Source of the DNA: Ancalomicrobiaceae bacterium S20
Lineage (GTDB): Bacteria > Pseudomonadota > Alphaproteobacteria > Rhizobiales > Ancalomicrobiaceae
Assembly (NCBI GenBank): GCA_040269895.1
Contig: CP158568.1
Coordinates: 2,884,716-2,948,715 of the forward strand
DNA: 64,000 nucleotides
Reading direction: 5' to 3'
The notes below the pieces were generated by a model. It had not been told where the DNA came from. It saw nothing but the letters and a program-made list of their open reading frames with translations, and did no database searches. How positions within the stretch are numbered: the stretch's first letter is position 1; every line of letters begins with the position of its first letter. This document shows, piece by piece, positions 49,783-59,661 of the stretch. The position numbers and the translations under genes were made by a program.

Positions 49783-49995
49783 GGCGGCTACCGACGGTTC
49801 GCGCGGCTCAGTTCGTCGCGCTTTGAAAGCGCGCCGGACCCTATCGACCGGGGCCCTGAGGGTCAACCGCGGAAGGCCCGAAGCTGTCGCGGAGCGCAAC
49901 CGATATTTCAGCTCCCGTTCAGCTAGAGGGGTGCAGTCTGCCGAACATGGACGCCGGGCATTTGAAGCGGCGTCGTTTCGGGAAGGATCCCAGTC

Positions 49996-50316
49996 ATGTC
50001 CAAGACGCTTTTCATCACCGCCTTGATCCTGTCGAGCCTGGTCGCGGGCGTCGGCGAGGCTGCCGCGCAGGCCGCGAACAACAGCCGCGGCCAGTCCTCG
50101 AACACCCCCGGCGGCGATCCGGGCACCGGCAGCGCGATCGTCCGCTACGGCTCGAACGGCAACTGCCCGCCGACCATCGCCTGCGCGCCGAACGAGCCGC
50201 GCCAGCCGAACCGCGAGCGTCATCGCCGCGTCCTGCCGACCAAGTGCCACCATCAGGTCCAGTACTGGGAAGGCGGTGTCCTGGTCCGCGCCTGCCGCGA
50301 TCAGGTCGTGCGCTGA
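49996..50316 (+). CDS. Small exported hypothetical protein
   Basis: A 106-residue protein with a signal peptide ([20 protein letters not shown]) and a Gly/Asn/Arg-rich mature part with four cysteines ([31 protein letters not shown]). No family recognised. AAGGATCC precedes the ATG with moderate match to a ribosome binding site. Its end overlaps the convergent pabC gene by 16 bp. Confidence 0.65.
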   Translation: MSKTLFITALILSSLVAGVGEAAAQAANNSRGQSSNTPGGDPGTGSAIVRYGSNGNCPPTIACAPNEPRQPNRERHRRVLPTKCHHQVQYWEGGVLVRACRDQVVR

Positions 50317-51164
50317 ACCGTCGCCAGCGGATCGAGGCCGCAGTCGGCCTCGACCGCCGTCGCCATGAGATCGAGCGCCGCACGCGCCACCGCGTGATCG
50401 GCGAAAGGTCGGCTGTCGCATTCCGCGACCGGCAGCACGAAGCGCACGCTGTTGGTCAGGAACAGGGCCTCGGCGTCGCCGAGATCCTCCGGCGAGAGGT
50501 CGGCCTCGACGACCGGCCGCCCGGCGATCGAGCCGGCGCCGAGCACCAGCGCCCGCGCGATGCCGGGTAGCACGCCGGCCTCGACCGGCGGCGTGACGAT
50601 ACGATCGCCGAACACAGCGAAGACACTCGCCATCGCCGTGCAGGCCATACGGTCGGCCGTGTTCAGGAACAGGGGCTCGCTCGCGCCCTTGGCCTCGGCT
50701 TCGGCGAGGCCGAGAATCGCGTCGAGATAGCCGAGCGCCTTCAGCCGTGACACCGGCGAGCGGTCGTTGCGCCGGATGCTCACGGTCGCGAGACGGACCG
50801 TCTGGAACACGATTGCCGGTGACCAGGGGGCGAGCGTGCCGATCACGGTCGGCCGCGGCTCCGCCGGTGGCTTCACGCCGCGCGGACCGGGGCCGCGCGT
50901 CACCGTCAGGCGCACCACCCCACCGGCCGGATCGGCGCTCGCCGCGAGCAACGCGATCGTCTCGGCCCAGCGCGCGCGCTCGACCGGGATGCCGAGCACC
51001 GCGCAGGCGCGCGCCAGCCGATCGAGATGATCCTCCAGCCGGAAGGCGATGCCACCGAACACCGGCAGCGTCTCGAACAGGCCATCGCCGAGCAGCAGCC
51101 CACGATCGGCCGGGTCGATCGCCGCCTCGCCGGCGGCGAGACGGCGGCCGTTGACGACGATCAT
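50301..51164 (-). CDS. pabC: Aminodeoxychorismate lyase (class IV aminotransferase fold)
   Basis: PLP enzyme that splits aminodeoxychorismate into p-aminobenzoate and pyruvate, completing the folate precursor. The 287-residue protein has the class IV pattern: [37 protein letters not shown] (with the PLP lysine near [10 protein letters not shown]) and [13 protein letters not shown]. Context makes PabC more likely than IlvE or D-amino-acid transaminase: it starts with an ATGA overlap of pabA. Some uncertainty remains between folds. Confidence 0.85.
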   Translation of the reverse strand: MIVVNGRRLAAGEAAIDPADRGLLLGDGLFETLPVFGGIAFRLEDHLDRLARACAVLGIPVERARWAETIALLAASADPAGGVVRLTVTRGPGPRGVKPPAEPRPTVIGTLAPWSPAIVFQTVRLATVSIRRNDRSPVSRLKALGYLDAILGLAEAEAKGASEPLFLNTADRMACTAMASVFAVFGDRIVTPPVEAGVLPGIARALVLGAGSIAGRPVVEADLSPEDLGDAEALFLTNSVRFVLPVAECDSRPFADHAVARAALDLMATAVEADCGLDPLATVQRTT

Positions 51165-51770
51165 GTCGCGGTCTTGCGCAGACCGCCCCAGAACTGGTCG
51201 GCGAGCGCGAGGAAGTTGCCGAACAGCGCGTGGCCATGTTCGGTCAGGATCGATTCGGGGTGGAACTGCACGCCGTAGGTCGGGTCGCTGCGATGGGCGA
51301 GCGCCATGACCTCGCCCTCGTCGGAGCGCGCGGTCACCACCAGCGGCACCGACGCGTCGGCGTCGTCGAGTTCGACGATCAGCGAATGGTAGCGGCCGAC
51401 GGCGATGCGCTCCGGCACGCCGGCGAACAGGCCGGAGCCGTCATGGGCAATGCGCGAGGCGCGGCCGTGCATCGGCCGCGCGGCCCGGGGTCACGCGCGC
51501 GCCGAACACGTCGCCGATGCACTGGTGGCCGAGGCAGACGCCGAGGATCGGCACGCGGCCGGAGAGTGCTGCGATCGCGGCATTCGACACACCGGCCTCG
51601 CGCGGGCCGCAGGGGCCCGGCGACACGACGATCGCCTCCGGCGCCATGCGGCGGATCTCGTCGACCGAGACGGCATCGTTGCGGACGAGCCGGGTCTCGC
51701 GGCCGAGTTCGCGCAGGTAGCGCGCCACGTTGGCGACGAAACTGTCGTAATTGTCCAGGATCAGGATCAC
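51161..51770 (-). CDS. pabA: PabA/TrpG-type glutamine amidotransferase, interrupted by one frameshift
   Basis: Supplies ammonia from glutamine to the synthase subunit upstream. [20 protein letters not shown] at the start, [13 protein letters not shown] and the catalytic-cysteine motif [13 protein letters not shown] are in the first frame. A second frame holds [15 protein letters not shown] and the catalytic histidine in [11 protein letters not shown]. They join near 51484-51490 (CCCGGGG): one extra base restores [13 protein letters not shown], giving 202 residues. GTG 51770 has GGGAGG upstream. TrpG is possible by fold, but pabB context says PabA. Confidence 0.87.
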
Positions 51771-51908
51771 GCGACCTCCCACGCAGCCTCTGCGGCGCGG
51801 TTCATTGTCCCAAGATGTCGGGCGTCCGGACGATGCGTCAAGGGCTTGGGCCCCGGCGATGCTGCGTCGCATCGATGCGGCGCCGAGCGAGACCTCGGCG
51901 GCGGTCAC

Positions 51909-53291
51909 TCACCGGTCCGGTTCGAAAGCGCGGAACAGGCGTTCGGCCTTGGCGAGCGTCTCGTCATATTCGGCCGCGGGATCCGACAGCGCCGTGATGC
52001 CGCCGCCGGCGTGGAACACCGCTTCGCCGTCCCGGAACGTTACGGTGCGGATCGCGATGTTGAGGTCCATCGCGCCGTCGAAGCCGAGCCAGCCGATCGA
52101 GCCGCAATAGACGCCGCGGGCGTTGCCTTCGAGTTCGGTGATGATCTCCATGGCGCGGATCTTCGGCGCGCCGGTGATCGAGCCGCCGGGGAAGCTCGCC
52201 GCGATCAGGTCGAGCCCGTCGCGGCCCGGCTGCAGCCGGCCGGTCACGACCGAGACGAGGTGATGGACGCTGGCGTAGGATTCGAGCCCGCACAGCACCG
52301 GCACCTCGACGGTGCAGTCGGCGCAGACGCGCGACAGGTCGTTGCGCAGCAGGTCGACGATCATGACGTTCTCGGCGCGGTCCTTCTCCGAGCCTTCGAG
52401 CGCGGCCGCGCGGGCCGCATCCTCGGCCGGATCGGGCGAGCGGCGGATCGTGCCCTTGATCGGCCGGCTCTCGACCCGGCCGCCGGCGAGTTCCAGGAAA
52501 CGCTCGGGCGAGGACGAGGCGATCTGCACGGCGTCGAAATCGAGGAAGGCGGCGAAGGTCGCGGGGTTCGCCTGCCGGAGACGGCCGTAGAAGGCGAAAG
52601 GATCGAAGCCGTCGGGCAGTGCGGCGGAGAAGCGCTGCGCCAGATTGGCCTGGAAGATGTCGCCGGCGAGGATGTAGTCGACCACCTTGGCGACCGCCGC
52701 CTCATAGGCCGGGCGCTCGAAATTCGACCGGAACGCCAGCTTAGCGGCGCCGCGGCCGCTCGGCGCCGGGGCCTGCGCCAGACGCTCCAGAAACTCATCG
52801 GCACGCACGCGGGCGCGGTACATGCGCGCTTCCGGATTGCGTTCCGGCAGGCCGGTCGAGACGAGCCGGGTCACGCCCGTCTCGTGATCGAACACCACGA
52901 CGACGTCGTAGAAGCCGAGCATCAGATCGGCGATCGCCGGCTCGGGGATCGCGGGCGCCGGCAATTCTTCCAGGCTGCGGCCGAACTCGTAGCCGAACCA
53001 GCCGATCGCGCCGCCGGTGAAGGGCGCGATGTCGGGGCGGGGCTCGTGGCGGAACACGTCGAAGGCGCGGCGCAGTGCTTTCAGCGGCTCGCCGGGCACG
53101 TCGATACCGTTCCAGGCGGCGCGGCCATCGCGGGCGGAAAACACCGCGAAGGGATCGGCGGCGAGATAGGACCAGCGGCCGAGTCGCGCGTCGCGCATGG
53201 CGCTTTCGAGCAGCGCCAGATGCGGCAGATCCTTCAGCCGCGCGGCGAGCGCGTAAGGATTGTCGCCGCCGTGGAGATCGATGACCAGCAT
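51909..53291 (-). CDS. pabB: Aminodeoxychorismate synthase component I
   Basis: Converts chorismate plus ammonia to aminodeoxychorismate. The 460-residue protein is chorismate-binding throughout its C-terminal two thirds: DIFQANLAQRFSAALP, IASSSPERFLELAGG, RPIKGTIRRSP, RNDLSRVC, SFPGGSITGAPKIRAMEII and CGSIGWLGFDG. The Lys in RPIKGT is the PabB residue that forms a covalent intermediate; TrpE has Ala there, so PabB rather than TrpE is supported. It heads pabB-pabA-pabC, probably one transcript. Confidence 0.94.
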   Translation of the reverse strand: MLVIDLHGGDNPYALAARLKDLPHLALLESAMRDARLGRWSYLAADPFAVFSARDGRAAWNGIDVPGEPLKALRRAFDVFRHEPRPDIAPFTGGAIGWFGYEFGRSLEELPAPAIPEPAIADLMLGFYDVVVVFDHETGVTRLVSTGLPERNPEARMYRARVRADEFLERLAQAPAPSGRGAAKLAFRSNFERPAYEAAVAKVVDYILAGDIFQANLAQRFSAALPDGFDPFAFYGRLRQANPATFAAFLDFDAVQIASSSPERFLELAGGRVESRPIKGTIRRSPDPAEDAARAAALEGSEKDRAENVMIVDLLRNDLSRVCADCTVEVPVLCGLESYASVHHLVSVVTGRLQPGRDGLDLIAASFPGGSITGAPKIRAMEIITELEGNARGVYCGSIGWLGFDGAMDLNIAIRTVTFRDGEAVFHAGGGITALSDPAAEYDETLAKAERLFRAFEPDR

Positions 53292-53440
53292 GAGTGTCGT
53301 TCCGGGCGCCGGCCGGGCCGGCGGACTTGCCTCTCGGTGGCCATCTTACGCGGCGCGGGCGGCAATGGACGTGCGGCGTGGTGGCTCGGCGTCGTGATTG
53401 TTTACCCACATGGCGGCTCTGGCGCCGTTCGGGCGGGCGA

Positions 53441-53629
53441 TCAGTCGCGGCGATGGTCGGGCCGATAGACGCCGTCGTCGCCGCGCACGAGGCGGCCGGC
53501 CTCGACCGGTTCGCGCACCGCGCGCGCCTCTGCGAGCGTCGCGCCGACGCGGTCCATCTCGCGACGCAGCAGCTTGTAGCCGGCGACGACCGCCGCACCG
53601 GCGGCGGCGAGGATCAGGAACTGCGGCAT
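53441..53629 (-). CDS. Small predicted membrane protein (62 residues)
   Basis: MPQFLILAAAGAAVVAGYKL forms one hydrophobic span, followed by a charged cytoplasmic-type segment (REMDRVGATLAEARAVREP, DDGVYRPDHRRD). AGGAGGGTTTGCCC precedes the ATG at 53629, a strong signal. It follows ispE on the same strand at 112 bp and precedes pabB. Probably a membrane-associated accessory protein; no family recognised. Confidence 0.7.
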   Translation of the reverse strand: MPQFLILAAAGAAVVAGYKLLRREMDRVGATLAEARAVREPVEAGRLVRGDDGVYRPDHRRD

Positions 53630-53741
53630 GGGCAAACCCTCCTGGGCCAATCGGAACCGAAGCTTAGCACGGATTGCGGCGATGGCGGGGCGAGACCAGT
53701 TCTCGCGCCGTGACCTGCACCGAACGTCGACGCGAGGCCGA

Positions 53742-54613
53742 TCAGAAATCCGCGGCGATCCACCAGTCCGGATGCCGGACCGCCAGCCGGCGGCCGGCTT
53801 CGATCGCGGCCTGCCGGCTCGGGAACAGGCCGAAAGAGGTCGCGCCGGAGCCGGACATGCGCGCGAACAGGCAGTCCGCCTCGGCCGCCAGCGCGGCATG
53901 GACCGCGGCGACAACCGGCACCAGCCGGATCGCCGGCGGTTCGAGATCGTTGCGGGTGTCGGCGAGCCAACGGGCGAGATGCATACAATCGGCAAAACGC
54001 TCCGGCAGCAGTGGCAGGCGCGGATTGTGCCGGCTTTCGAGGATCTTGAACACGGCCGGGGTGGCCAGCGCGACGCCGGGGTTGACCAGCAGCAGGCCGA
54101 ACTCCGGCAGCGGCGCCAGATGCTGCACGTCCTCACCGATGCCGCCGACGCGCGCGGTCGCGCCGTGCAGGCACATCGGCACGTCGGCGCCGAGCGCCAA
54201 CCCCAAGCGACAGAGCACCTCGAGCCCGAGATCGAGGCCGAGCAGATCGTCGAGCAGGCGCAGCGTCGCAGCGGCATCGGCCGAGCCGCCGCCGATGCCG
54301 GCGGCGACCGGCAGGCGCTTGTCGAGCACGATGCACAGGCCCGGCCGGCCGCGGCCGCGCTCTCGGCCTCGGCCTGCACGAGCTTGGCGGCACGCACGAC
54401 CAGATTGTCGGCATCCGGGCCGATCACGTCGGCGAAGGGACCCTCGGCCGCGAAGGCGACTTGGCCGGGCGCGTCGATCGTCTCGGCGGTGACGCGGTCG
54501 CCGAAATGGGCGAAGGCGACCAGGGTATCGAGCAGGTGATAGCCGTCGCTCCGGCGCCCCACGACGTGGAGCGCCAGGTTCACCTTCGCGGGTGCGACGG
54601 CCGAGCGGGACAC
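53742..54613 (-). CDS. ispE: 4-diphosphocytidyl-2-C-methyl-D-erythritol kinase, interrupted by one frameshift
   Basis: GHMP kinase of the MEP isoprenoid pathway; in the same pathway as dxs. The first frame has APAKVNLALHVVGRRSDGYH and VVRAAKLVQAEAE; the second has RLPVAAGIGGGSADAAATLR (the GHMP ATP site), LGADVPMCLHG and ARMSGSGATSFGLF. They join near 54338-54360 where one base seems missing (a GGG on the minus strand), giving 290 residues of normal length. GTG 54613 starts 1 nt after the glyS stop, so they are probably coupled. The gene should be essential, so a sequence error is likely. Confidence 0.87.
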
Positions 54614-54614
54614 G

Positions 54615-56891
54615 TCATCCGCCGATCTTGCCGAAATCGGCGACCGTGTGACAGGCGGCGCGGATTTCCGAGAGCAGCTTCAGGCGGTTCTCGCGCACCG
54701 CGGCATCCGGCGCATTGACCAGCACCTTGTCGAAGAACGCGTCGACCGGCGCCCTGAGCCCCGCAAGCGCGGCCATCGCGGCTTCGAAATCCTCGGCCTC
54801 GACGGCGCGGGCGGCGGCGATCTTGGCGGTCTCGACCGCGTGGGAGAGCGCCTTTTCCTCCTCAACCTCGAAGAGATGCGCATGCGGCAGACCGGTGTAG
54901 GTCTCGCCCGCCTTCTTCTCCTCGGCGCGCAGGATGTTGGCGGCGCGGTTGTAGCCGGCGAGCAGGTTCTTGCCGTCGTCGGAGGCGAGGAATTTGGCCA
55001 GCGCATCGACGCGCTTGACGATCAGGACGAGGTCGTCCTGGCCAGAGAATGAAAGTACAGAATCAACAAGGTCGTGCCGAGCGCCGGAGTCCCTTAGTTG
55101 AACCTTGAGCCTCTCATGAAAGAAGCTGACGAGGCTGTCGATCGGGTTCGTTAGATGGTTCTCAACGATCCAATTCGGGTTAATTCCATAGTCGGAGAGC
55201 TTGCTCATAATGGCCAGTGCAGCCTCCGCCGTAGGAGGCGCCTGCCATAATTGCGATCGAATTGTTCTTGCTTGCTCCGCATTTGTCAGGATCACGTGCC
55301 TGTCGAGAACGCGCATGCCGGCAGAGATTAGGCGACGGGTGAGCTTAAGCCGCACCCCATTCTCCAGCACGATCCGGATCACACCCAGCGCCGCACGACG
55401 CAGCGCGAACGGGTCTTTCGACCCCGTCGGCTTCTCGTCGATGGCCCAGAAACCCACCAGCGTGTCGAGCTTGTCGGCGAGTGCCACCGCGATCGCGACC
55501 GGGTCGGTCGGCACGCGGTCGGACGGGCCCTGCGGCTTGTAGTGATCTTCAATGGCGGTCGCGACCGAGGCGTCTTCGCCCTGGCGCAGCGCATAGGTGC
55601 GGCCCATCAGGCCCTGCACTTCCGGGAACTCGCCGACGACTTCGGTCATCAGATCGGCCTTGGCGAGCATCGCGGCGCGCTCGGCCTTGACCGGATCGGC
55701 GCCGACGACCGGCGCCAGTTCGACCGCCAGCCGCGCGATGCGCTGGATGCGGTCCCACTGCGTGCCGAGCTTCTCGTGGAAGACGACCTTGAGCGCCTTC
55801 AGCTTTTCCAGCCGCTGGTCGAGCGGCTTGGTGGCCCGATGCGCGTAGTCGGGCAGGTCGGCGAGGTCGGTCAGCCAGAAATGGCGCGCGTCGGAGAGAC
55901 GGGCGCGGATGACGCGGCCGTTGCCGGCGACGATCGCCTTGCCGTCATCCTTGGCGACGATGTTCGAGATCAGGATGAACTTGTTGGCGAGCTTGCCCTC
56001 GCCACCGCCCGGCTGGTGGTGATGCGAGCGGAGAACAAAACACTTCTGGTTGGCGCGGATGGTGGCGCGGATCACCTCGCCCGGCACTTCGAGGAATTCC
56101 TCCTCGAACGAGCCCATCAGCACCACCGGCCACTCGACGAGGCCGGCGACTTCCTCGAGCAGGCCCTCGTCCTCGATCAGTTCGAGCCCTTGCGCGAAGG
56201 CCAGATCCTTGGCGTCGTGCAGGATCATGTCCTTGCGGCGATCGGCGTCGAGCACGACGAAGGCCGACTGGAGCTTCGCCTCGTAATCCTCGAAGCGCTT
56301 CACGGTGATCGCCTCGGGCGCCATGAAGCGGTGGCCGTAGGTGACGTTGCCCGAGCGGATGCCTTCGACCTCGAAGGGCACGATCTCCGGCTCCTCGGTC
56401 TCCGGACCGAAGGTGCAGACGATCGAATGCAGCGGGCGCACCCAGCGCAGGCTGCCGGTGCCCCAGCGCTGGGACTTCGGCCAGGGGAACGAGCGGATCA
56501 CCTGCGGCACCAGCTCGGCGATGATCGCGACGGCGTCGCGGCCCGGCTTCGTCACGGTGGCGACGTAGAAGTCACCCTTCTTCGGGTCGGAGACGATCTC
56601 GGCCTCGGCGAGCGAGGCGATGCCGGCGCCCTTCAGGAAGCCCTGGATCGCCTGCTCGGGCGCGCCGACGCGCGGGCCCTTCTTCTCTTCCTTGAGATCC
56701 GGCGAGCGGACCGGCACGCCGGTCACATGCAGCGTCAGCCGGCGCGGCGTCGCGAAGGCCTTGGCGCCCTCGTAGACGAGACCCGCGCCGACGAGACCGT
56801 CCGTGATCATCTTCTTCAGGTCGTCCGCGGCTTTGCGCTGCATGCGCGCGGGGATCTCTTCGGAGAAGAGTTCGAGAAGGAGGTCGGGCAT
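54615..56891 (-). CDS. glyS: Glycyl-tRNA synthetase beta subunit
   Basis: The tRNA-binding subunit partnering GlyQ. The 758-residue protein has the conserved starts [55 protein letters not shown], and C-terminal [20 protein letters not shown] and [23 protein letters not shown] 56891 gives the usual N-terminus. A segment coding for about residues 509-617 (55042-55365) has far lower GC and different codon choice than the rest of the gene. ispE follows 1 nt after its stop. Confidence 0.96.
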   Translation of the reverse strand: MPDLLLELFSEEIPARMQRKAADDLKKMITDGLVGAGLVYEGAKAFATPRRLTLHVTGVPVRSPDLKEEKKGPRVGAPEQAIQGFLKGAGIASLAEAEIVSDPKKGDFYVATVTKPGRDAVAIIAELVPQVIRSFPWPKSQRWGTGSLRWVRPLHSIVCTFGPETEEPEIVPFEVEGIRSGNVTYGHRFMAPEAITVKRFEDYEAKLQSAFVVLDADRRKDMILHDAKDLAFAQGLELIEDEGLLEEVAGLVEWPVVLMGSFEEEFLEVPGEVIRATIRANQKCFVLRSHHHQPGGGEGKLANKFILISNIVAKDDGKAIVAGNGRVIRARLSDARHFWLTDLADLPDYAHRATKPLDQRLEKLKALKVVFHEKLGTQWDRIQRIARLAVELAPVVGADPVKAERAAMLAKADLMTEVVGEFPEVQGLMGRTYALRQGEDASVATAIEDHYKPQGPSDRVPTDPVAIAVALADKLDTLVGFWAIDEKPTGSKDPFALRRAALGVIRIVLENGVRLKLTRRLISAGMRVLDRHVILTNAEQARTIRSQLWQAPPTAEAALAIMSKLSDYGINPNWIVENHLTNPIDSLVSFFHERLKVQLRDSGARHDLVDSVLSFSGQDDLVLIVKRVDALAKFLASDDGKNLLAGYNRAANILRAEEKKAGETYTGLPHAHLFEVEEEKALSHAVETAKIAAARAVEAEDFEAAMAALAGLRAPVDAFFDKVLVNAPDAAVRENRLKLLSEIRAACHTVADFGKIGG

Positions 56892-57189
56892 GGCTCTCGG
56901 CTCGGGCAAATGAGGTGGGCGAGGGCTTAACAAGCTCGCCCCGGTTTGTCAGCCCTGTTTCCAAACTGGAAACGGCAAAAGGCTGCGATGCCCGCACGGC
57001 GGGCGTCCGCCCGCGCGGGCATCGGAGCCGGTATCGTGAGCCGGTATCCGGCCGATCGGTCGAATTCGAACGATCCCATTCAGGCTTCGGCGAGCCGCGT
57101 CTGCGACACTGCCCTTGGGACAGGGAAAGGGACGACGATGACACGGCCGGGCGCGACGAGCGCCCGAAGGCACGGAAAGGCGATACCCC

Positions 57190-57468
57190 ATGGCGATCGG
57201 ATCGATCGGATCCTCCTTCGGCACCATCGCGCCGCAGACCGCGGTTCGCGAGACGGCGCAGTCCGCGCGCGCCGAAGAGGCGAGCGCCGCCACCGACGAG
57301 GCCGAGGCGTCGCGTTCGCGCGAGCCCGCGCCAGCCGGCCAGCCGACGCAGTCCGCGCCGGTCGAGCGCCTGTCGAGCGGCGCGGCGCATGCCGCCATCG
57401 CCGCGCAGGAAGCCGGTCGGCGCAACACCTCGCACCAGGAAGCCTCGCGCGCCTACAGCCGAGGCTGA
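57190..57468 (+). CDS. Hypothetical Ala/Ser/Glu-rich protein
   Basis: A 92-residue low-complexity protein (AREEASAATDEAEASRSREP-type composition, described by parts: SIGSSFGTIAPQTAVRETAQ, then AEEASAATDEAEAS, then SSGAAHAAIAAQEAGRRNTS). No domain, signal or membrane span is visible. A GGAAAGGCGATACCCC precedes the ATG. Composition and codon bias support coding, but it could be a spurious open frame. No relatives recognised. Confidence 0.5.
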   Translation: MAIGSIGSSFGTIAPQTAVRETAQSARAEEASAATDEAEASRSREPAPAGQPTQSAPVERLSSGAAHAAIAAQEAGRRNTSHQEASRAYSRG

Positions 57469-57586
57469 CGGCCCCCCTTCTCTTGGCTGACCTCGGCACC
57501 GGCCCCCGCTTTGCGGGACGGCCGGCGCGTGCCTATGTTCGGTATTCGAACGCTCAGAGCTCGAACACCAGATGGAGGCCGACGGC

Positions 57587-58474
57587 ATGGCGCGCGACAC
57601 GGCGAAACGGGGCGGCTGGCGGGACTGGATCCCGGCGCGGTTCAGACGCGATCTCGTCACCGTGCCGGTGGTGCTGCTCGACGGCGCGATCGGCGTGCGC
57701 CAGCCGTTCCGCGGCTCGCTGTCGATCGAGAGCGTCGCCGACACGCTGGAGACCGCCTTCGAGATGAAGCGGGCGCCGGCGGTGGCGATCGTGATCAATT
57801 CGCCCGGCGGCTCGCCGGTGCAGTCGCGGCTGATCTTCGAGCGCATCCGCGCGCTCGCTGAGGAGCACGACAAGAAGGTCCATGTCGTGGTCGAGGATGT
57901 CGCGGCCTCGGGCGGCTACATGATCGCCTGCGCCGGCGACGACATCATCGCCGATCCGTCGTCGATCGTCGGCTCGATCGGCGTCGTCTCGGCCGGCTTC
58001 GGCTTCGTCGAGCTGATCGCCAAGCTCGGCATCGAGCGGCGCGTCCATACCATCGGCGAGCAGAAGGCGATCCTCGATCCGTTCCGGCCCGAAAAGCCCG
58101 AGGAGGTCGCCCATCTCGCGGCGCTGCAGCGCGACGTGCACGAGATCTTCGTCGATCTGGTGCGCGAGCGGCGCGGCCAGCGGCTGAAGCACGACGAGGA
58201 TCTGTTCGACGGCCTGTTCTGGACCGCCCGGCGCGGGCTCGAACTCGGCCTCGTCGACGAACTCGGCGACCTACGCTCGGCCATGCGCGCCCGCTACGGC
58301 GACGACGTGCGGCTGAAGCTCGTCGACGAGAAGAGTGGGTTCTTCCTGTTCCGGGGCAAGAAGCCGGGCATCCGCGGCTTGGGCGCGGCCGGCGGCGCGA
58401 TCGGGCTGGTCGATCCGGAGGCGGCGATCGCGGCGGTCGAGCGGCGCCTGATGTGGTCGAAGTACGGATTGTGA
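57587..58474 (+). CDS. sppA: S49 family signal-peptide-peptidase-like protease
   Basis: A short-form SppA/SohB-type Ser-Lys protease of 295 residues. FAIVINSPGGSPVQS-like (VAIVINSPGGSPVQSRLIFE), AASGGYMIACAGDDI (catalytic Ser) and IGEQKAILDPFRPEK (catalytic Lys) are the S49 core. ATG 57587 is preferred to 57572 because TGGAGGCC lies 8 nt before it. No strong N-terminal membrane span is seen, so it may act inside the cell on short peptides. Confidence 0.92.
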   Translation: MARDTAKRGGWRDWIPARFRRDLVTVPVVLLDGAIGVRQPFRGSLSIESVADTLETAFEMKRAPAVAIVINSPGGSPVQSRLIFERIRALAEEHDKKVHVVVEDVAASGGYMIACAGDDIIADPSSIVGSIGVVSAGFGFVELIAKLGIERRVHTIGEQKAILDPFRPEKPEEVAHLAALQRDVHEIFVDLVRERRGQRLKHDEDLFDGLFWTARRGLELGLVDELGDLRSAMRARYGDDVRLKLVDEKSGFFLFRGKKPGIRGLGAAGGAIGLVDPEAAIAAVERRLMWSKYGL

Positions 58475-58490
58475 GCGAGGGCAACTGCCC

Positions 58491-59494
58491 TCACCCGCCC
58501 TTGGCGAGCGCCGCCTTCAGCTGCCGGAAGTCGCGCCAGGCGAACTTCTTCTGCAAGGGCTGGCGCAAGAGATAGGCCGGGTGCAGCGTCGGCAGCGCGT
58601 CGATCTCGCGGCCGTTGACCTGGTGCTTGAGCCAGCGGCCGCGCAGCTTGGTGATGCCCTCGGTCGTGCCGACGATGGCGCTCGCCGCCGCGCCGCCGAG
58701 GAAGACCAGCACATCCGGGTTGGCGAGTTCGATCTGGCGCAGCACGAAGGGCTTGCAGATCTCGGTCTCCTGCGGCGTCGGCGTGCGGTTGCCCGGCGGG
58801 CGCCACGGGATGACGTTGGCGATATAGGCGCCGGTCCGGTCGAGACCGATCGAGGCCAGCATGCGGTCGAGCAACTGGCCGGAGCGGCCGACGAAGGGGA
58901 CACCCGCCTCGTCCTCGTCGCGGCCGGGTGCCTCGCCGACGAACATCACGCGGGCCTCCGGATTGCCGTCGGCGAAACAGAGCCGCCGCGCGGTCTGGCG
59001 CAGGTTGCAGCCCTCGAAGCGCTCCAGAATGGCGCGGAGCTCGTCGAGGCTCGCGGCCGAGCGCGCGGCCTCGCGGGCGGCGACCACCGCCTCCTCGCCG
59101 GGCAGGGCGGCCATGCCAGCCGGCCGCGCCGCCGGCTGCGGCGCGGGCTCGAAGCGCGGGCGCTCGGCCGGCATCGGCACGTCGCGGCGCGGGGCGGCGC
59201 GGTCGGGCGACGGGTCGACCGGACTTTGATTGTAGGAACGAGCCGCCGGCGGCTGGCCCGGCGATGGGGGAGCCCACGTCCGCGCGGATCGCCGCCTTGC
59301 GATGCACCGCCCTGCGGCGCGGCGCCGCGTGCGGCGATCATCGCGGCGCGTGCTTCGGCCGCCCGTTCGAGCTCCAGACGCGATTCCTCGAAGCGATCGA
59401 CCGGCGTCTCGCCGAGCGCGAGGTCGACGCCGGACGCGGCATACCAGTCGAGGACCGCAGCGAGCGCATCCACGTCCGAAAATCCGCGCGACAT
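58491..59494 (-). CDS. Family-4 uracil-DNA glycosylase, interrupted by one frameshift
   Basis: Removes uracil from DNA; the family-4 enzymes carry a [4Fe-4S] cluster. Reconstructed as 334 residues. The first frame (start 59494) gives FSDVDALAAVLDWYAASG and an Arg/Glu-rich linker. The second contains EGCNLRQTARRLCFADG, the catalytic GEAPGRDEDEAGVPFVG, WRPPGNRTPTPQE and TEICKPFVLRQIEL plus the C-terminal LHPAYLLRQP. They meet near 59266-59275, with one base missing beside GGGGG/CCC. GGAAGG lies before the ATG. Confidence 0.87.
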
Positions 59495-59661
59495 CGAACC
59501 TTCCGCCACCTTGGCCGAACCCTGGAAGTCGTCTAAGGGACAGTCATCATAAAGGAGATGCGCTAGCGGTGCGACTCCGAAGCCCGCACGGAACCGCCCT
59601 TCGAGGGCAGCGTTCCGATTGCGGGCCACGCGCGCCGCAAACCCGAGGAACGGAGCGACCC

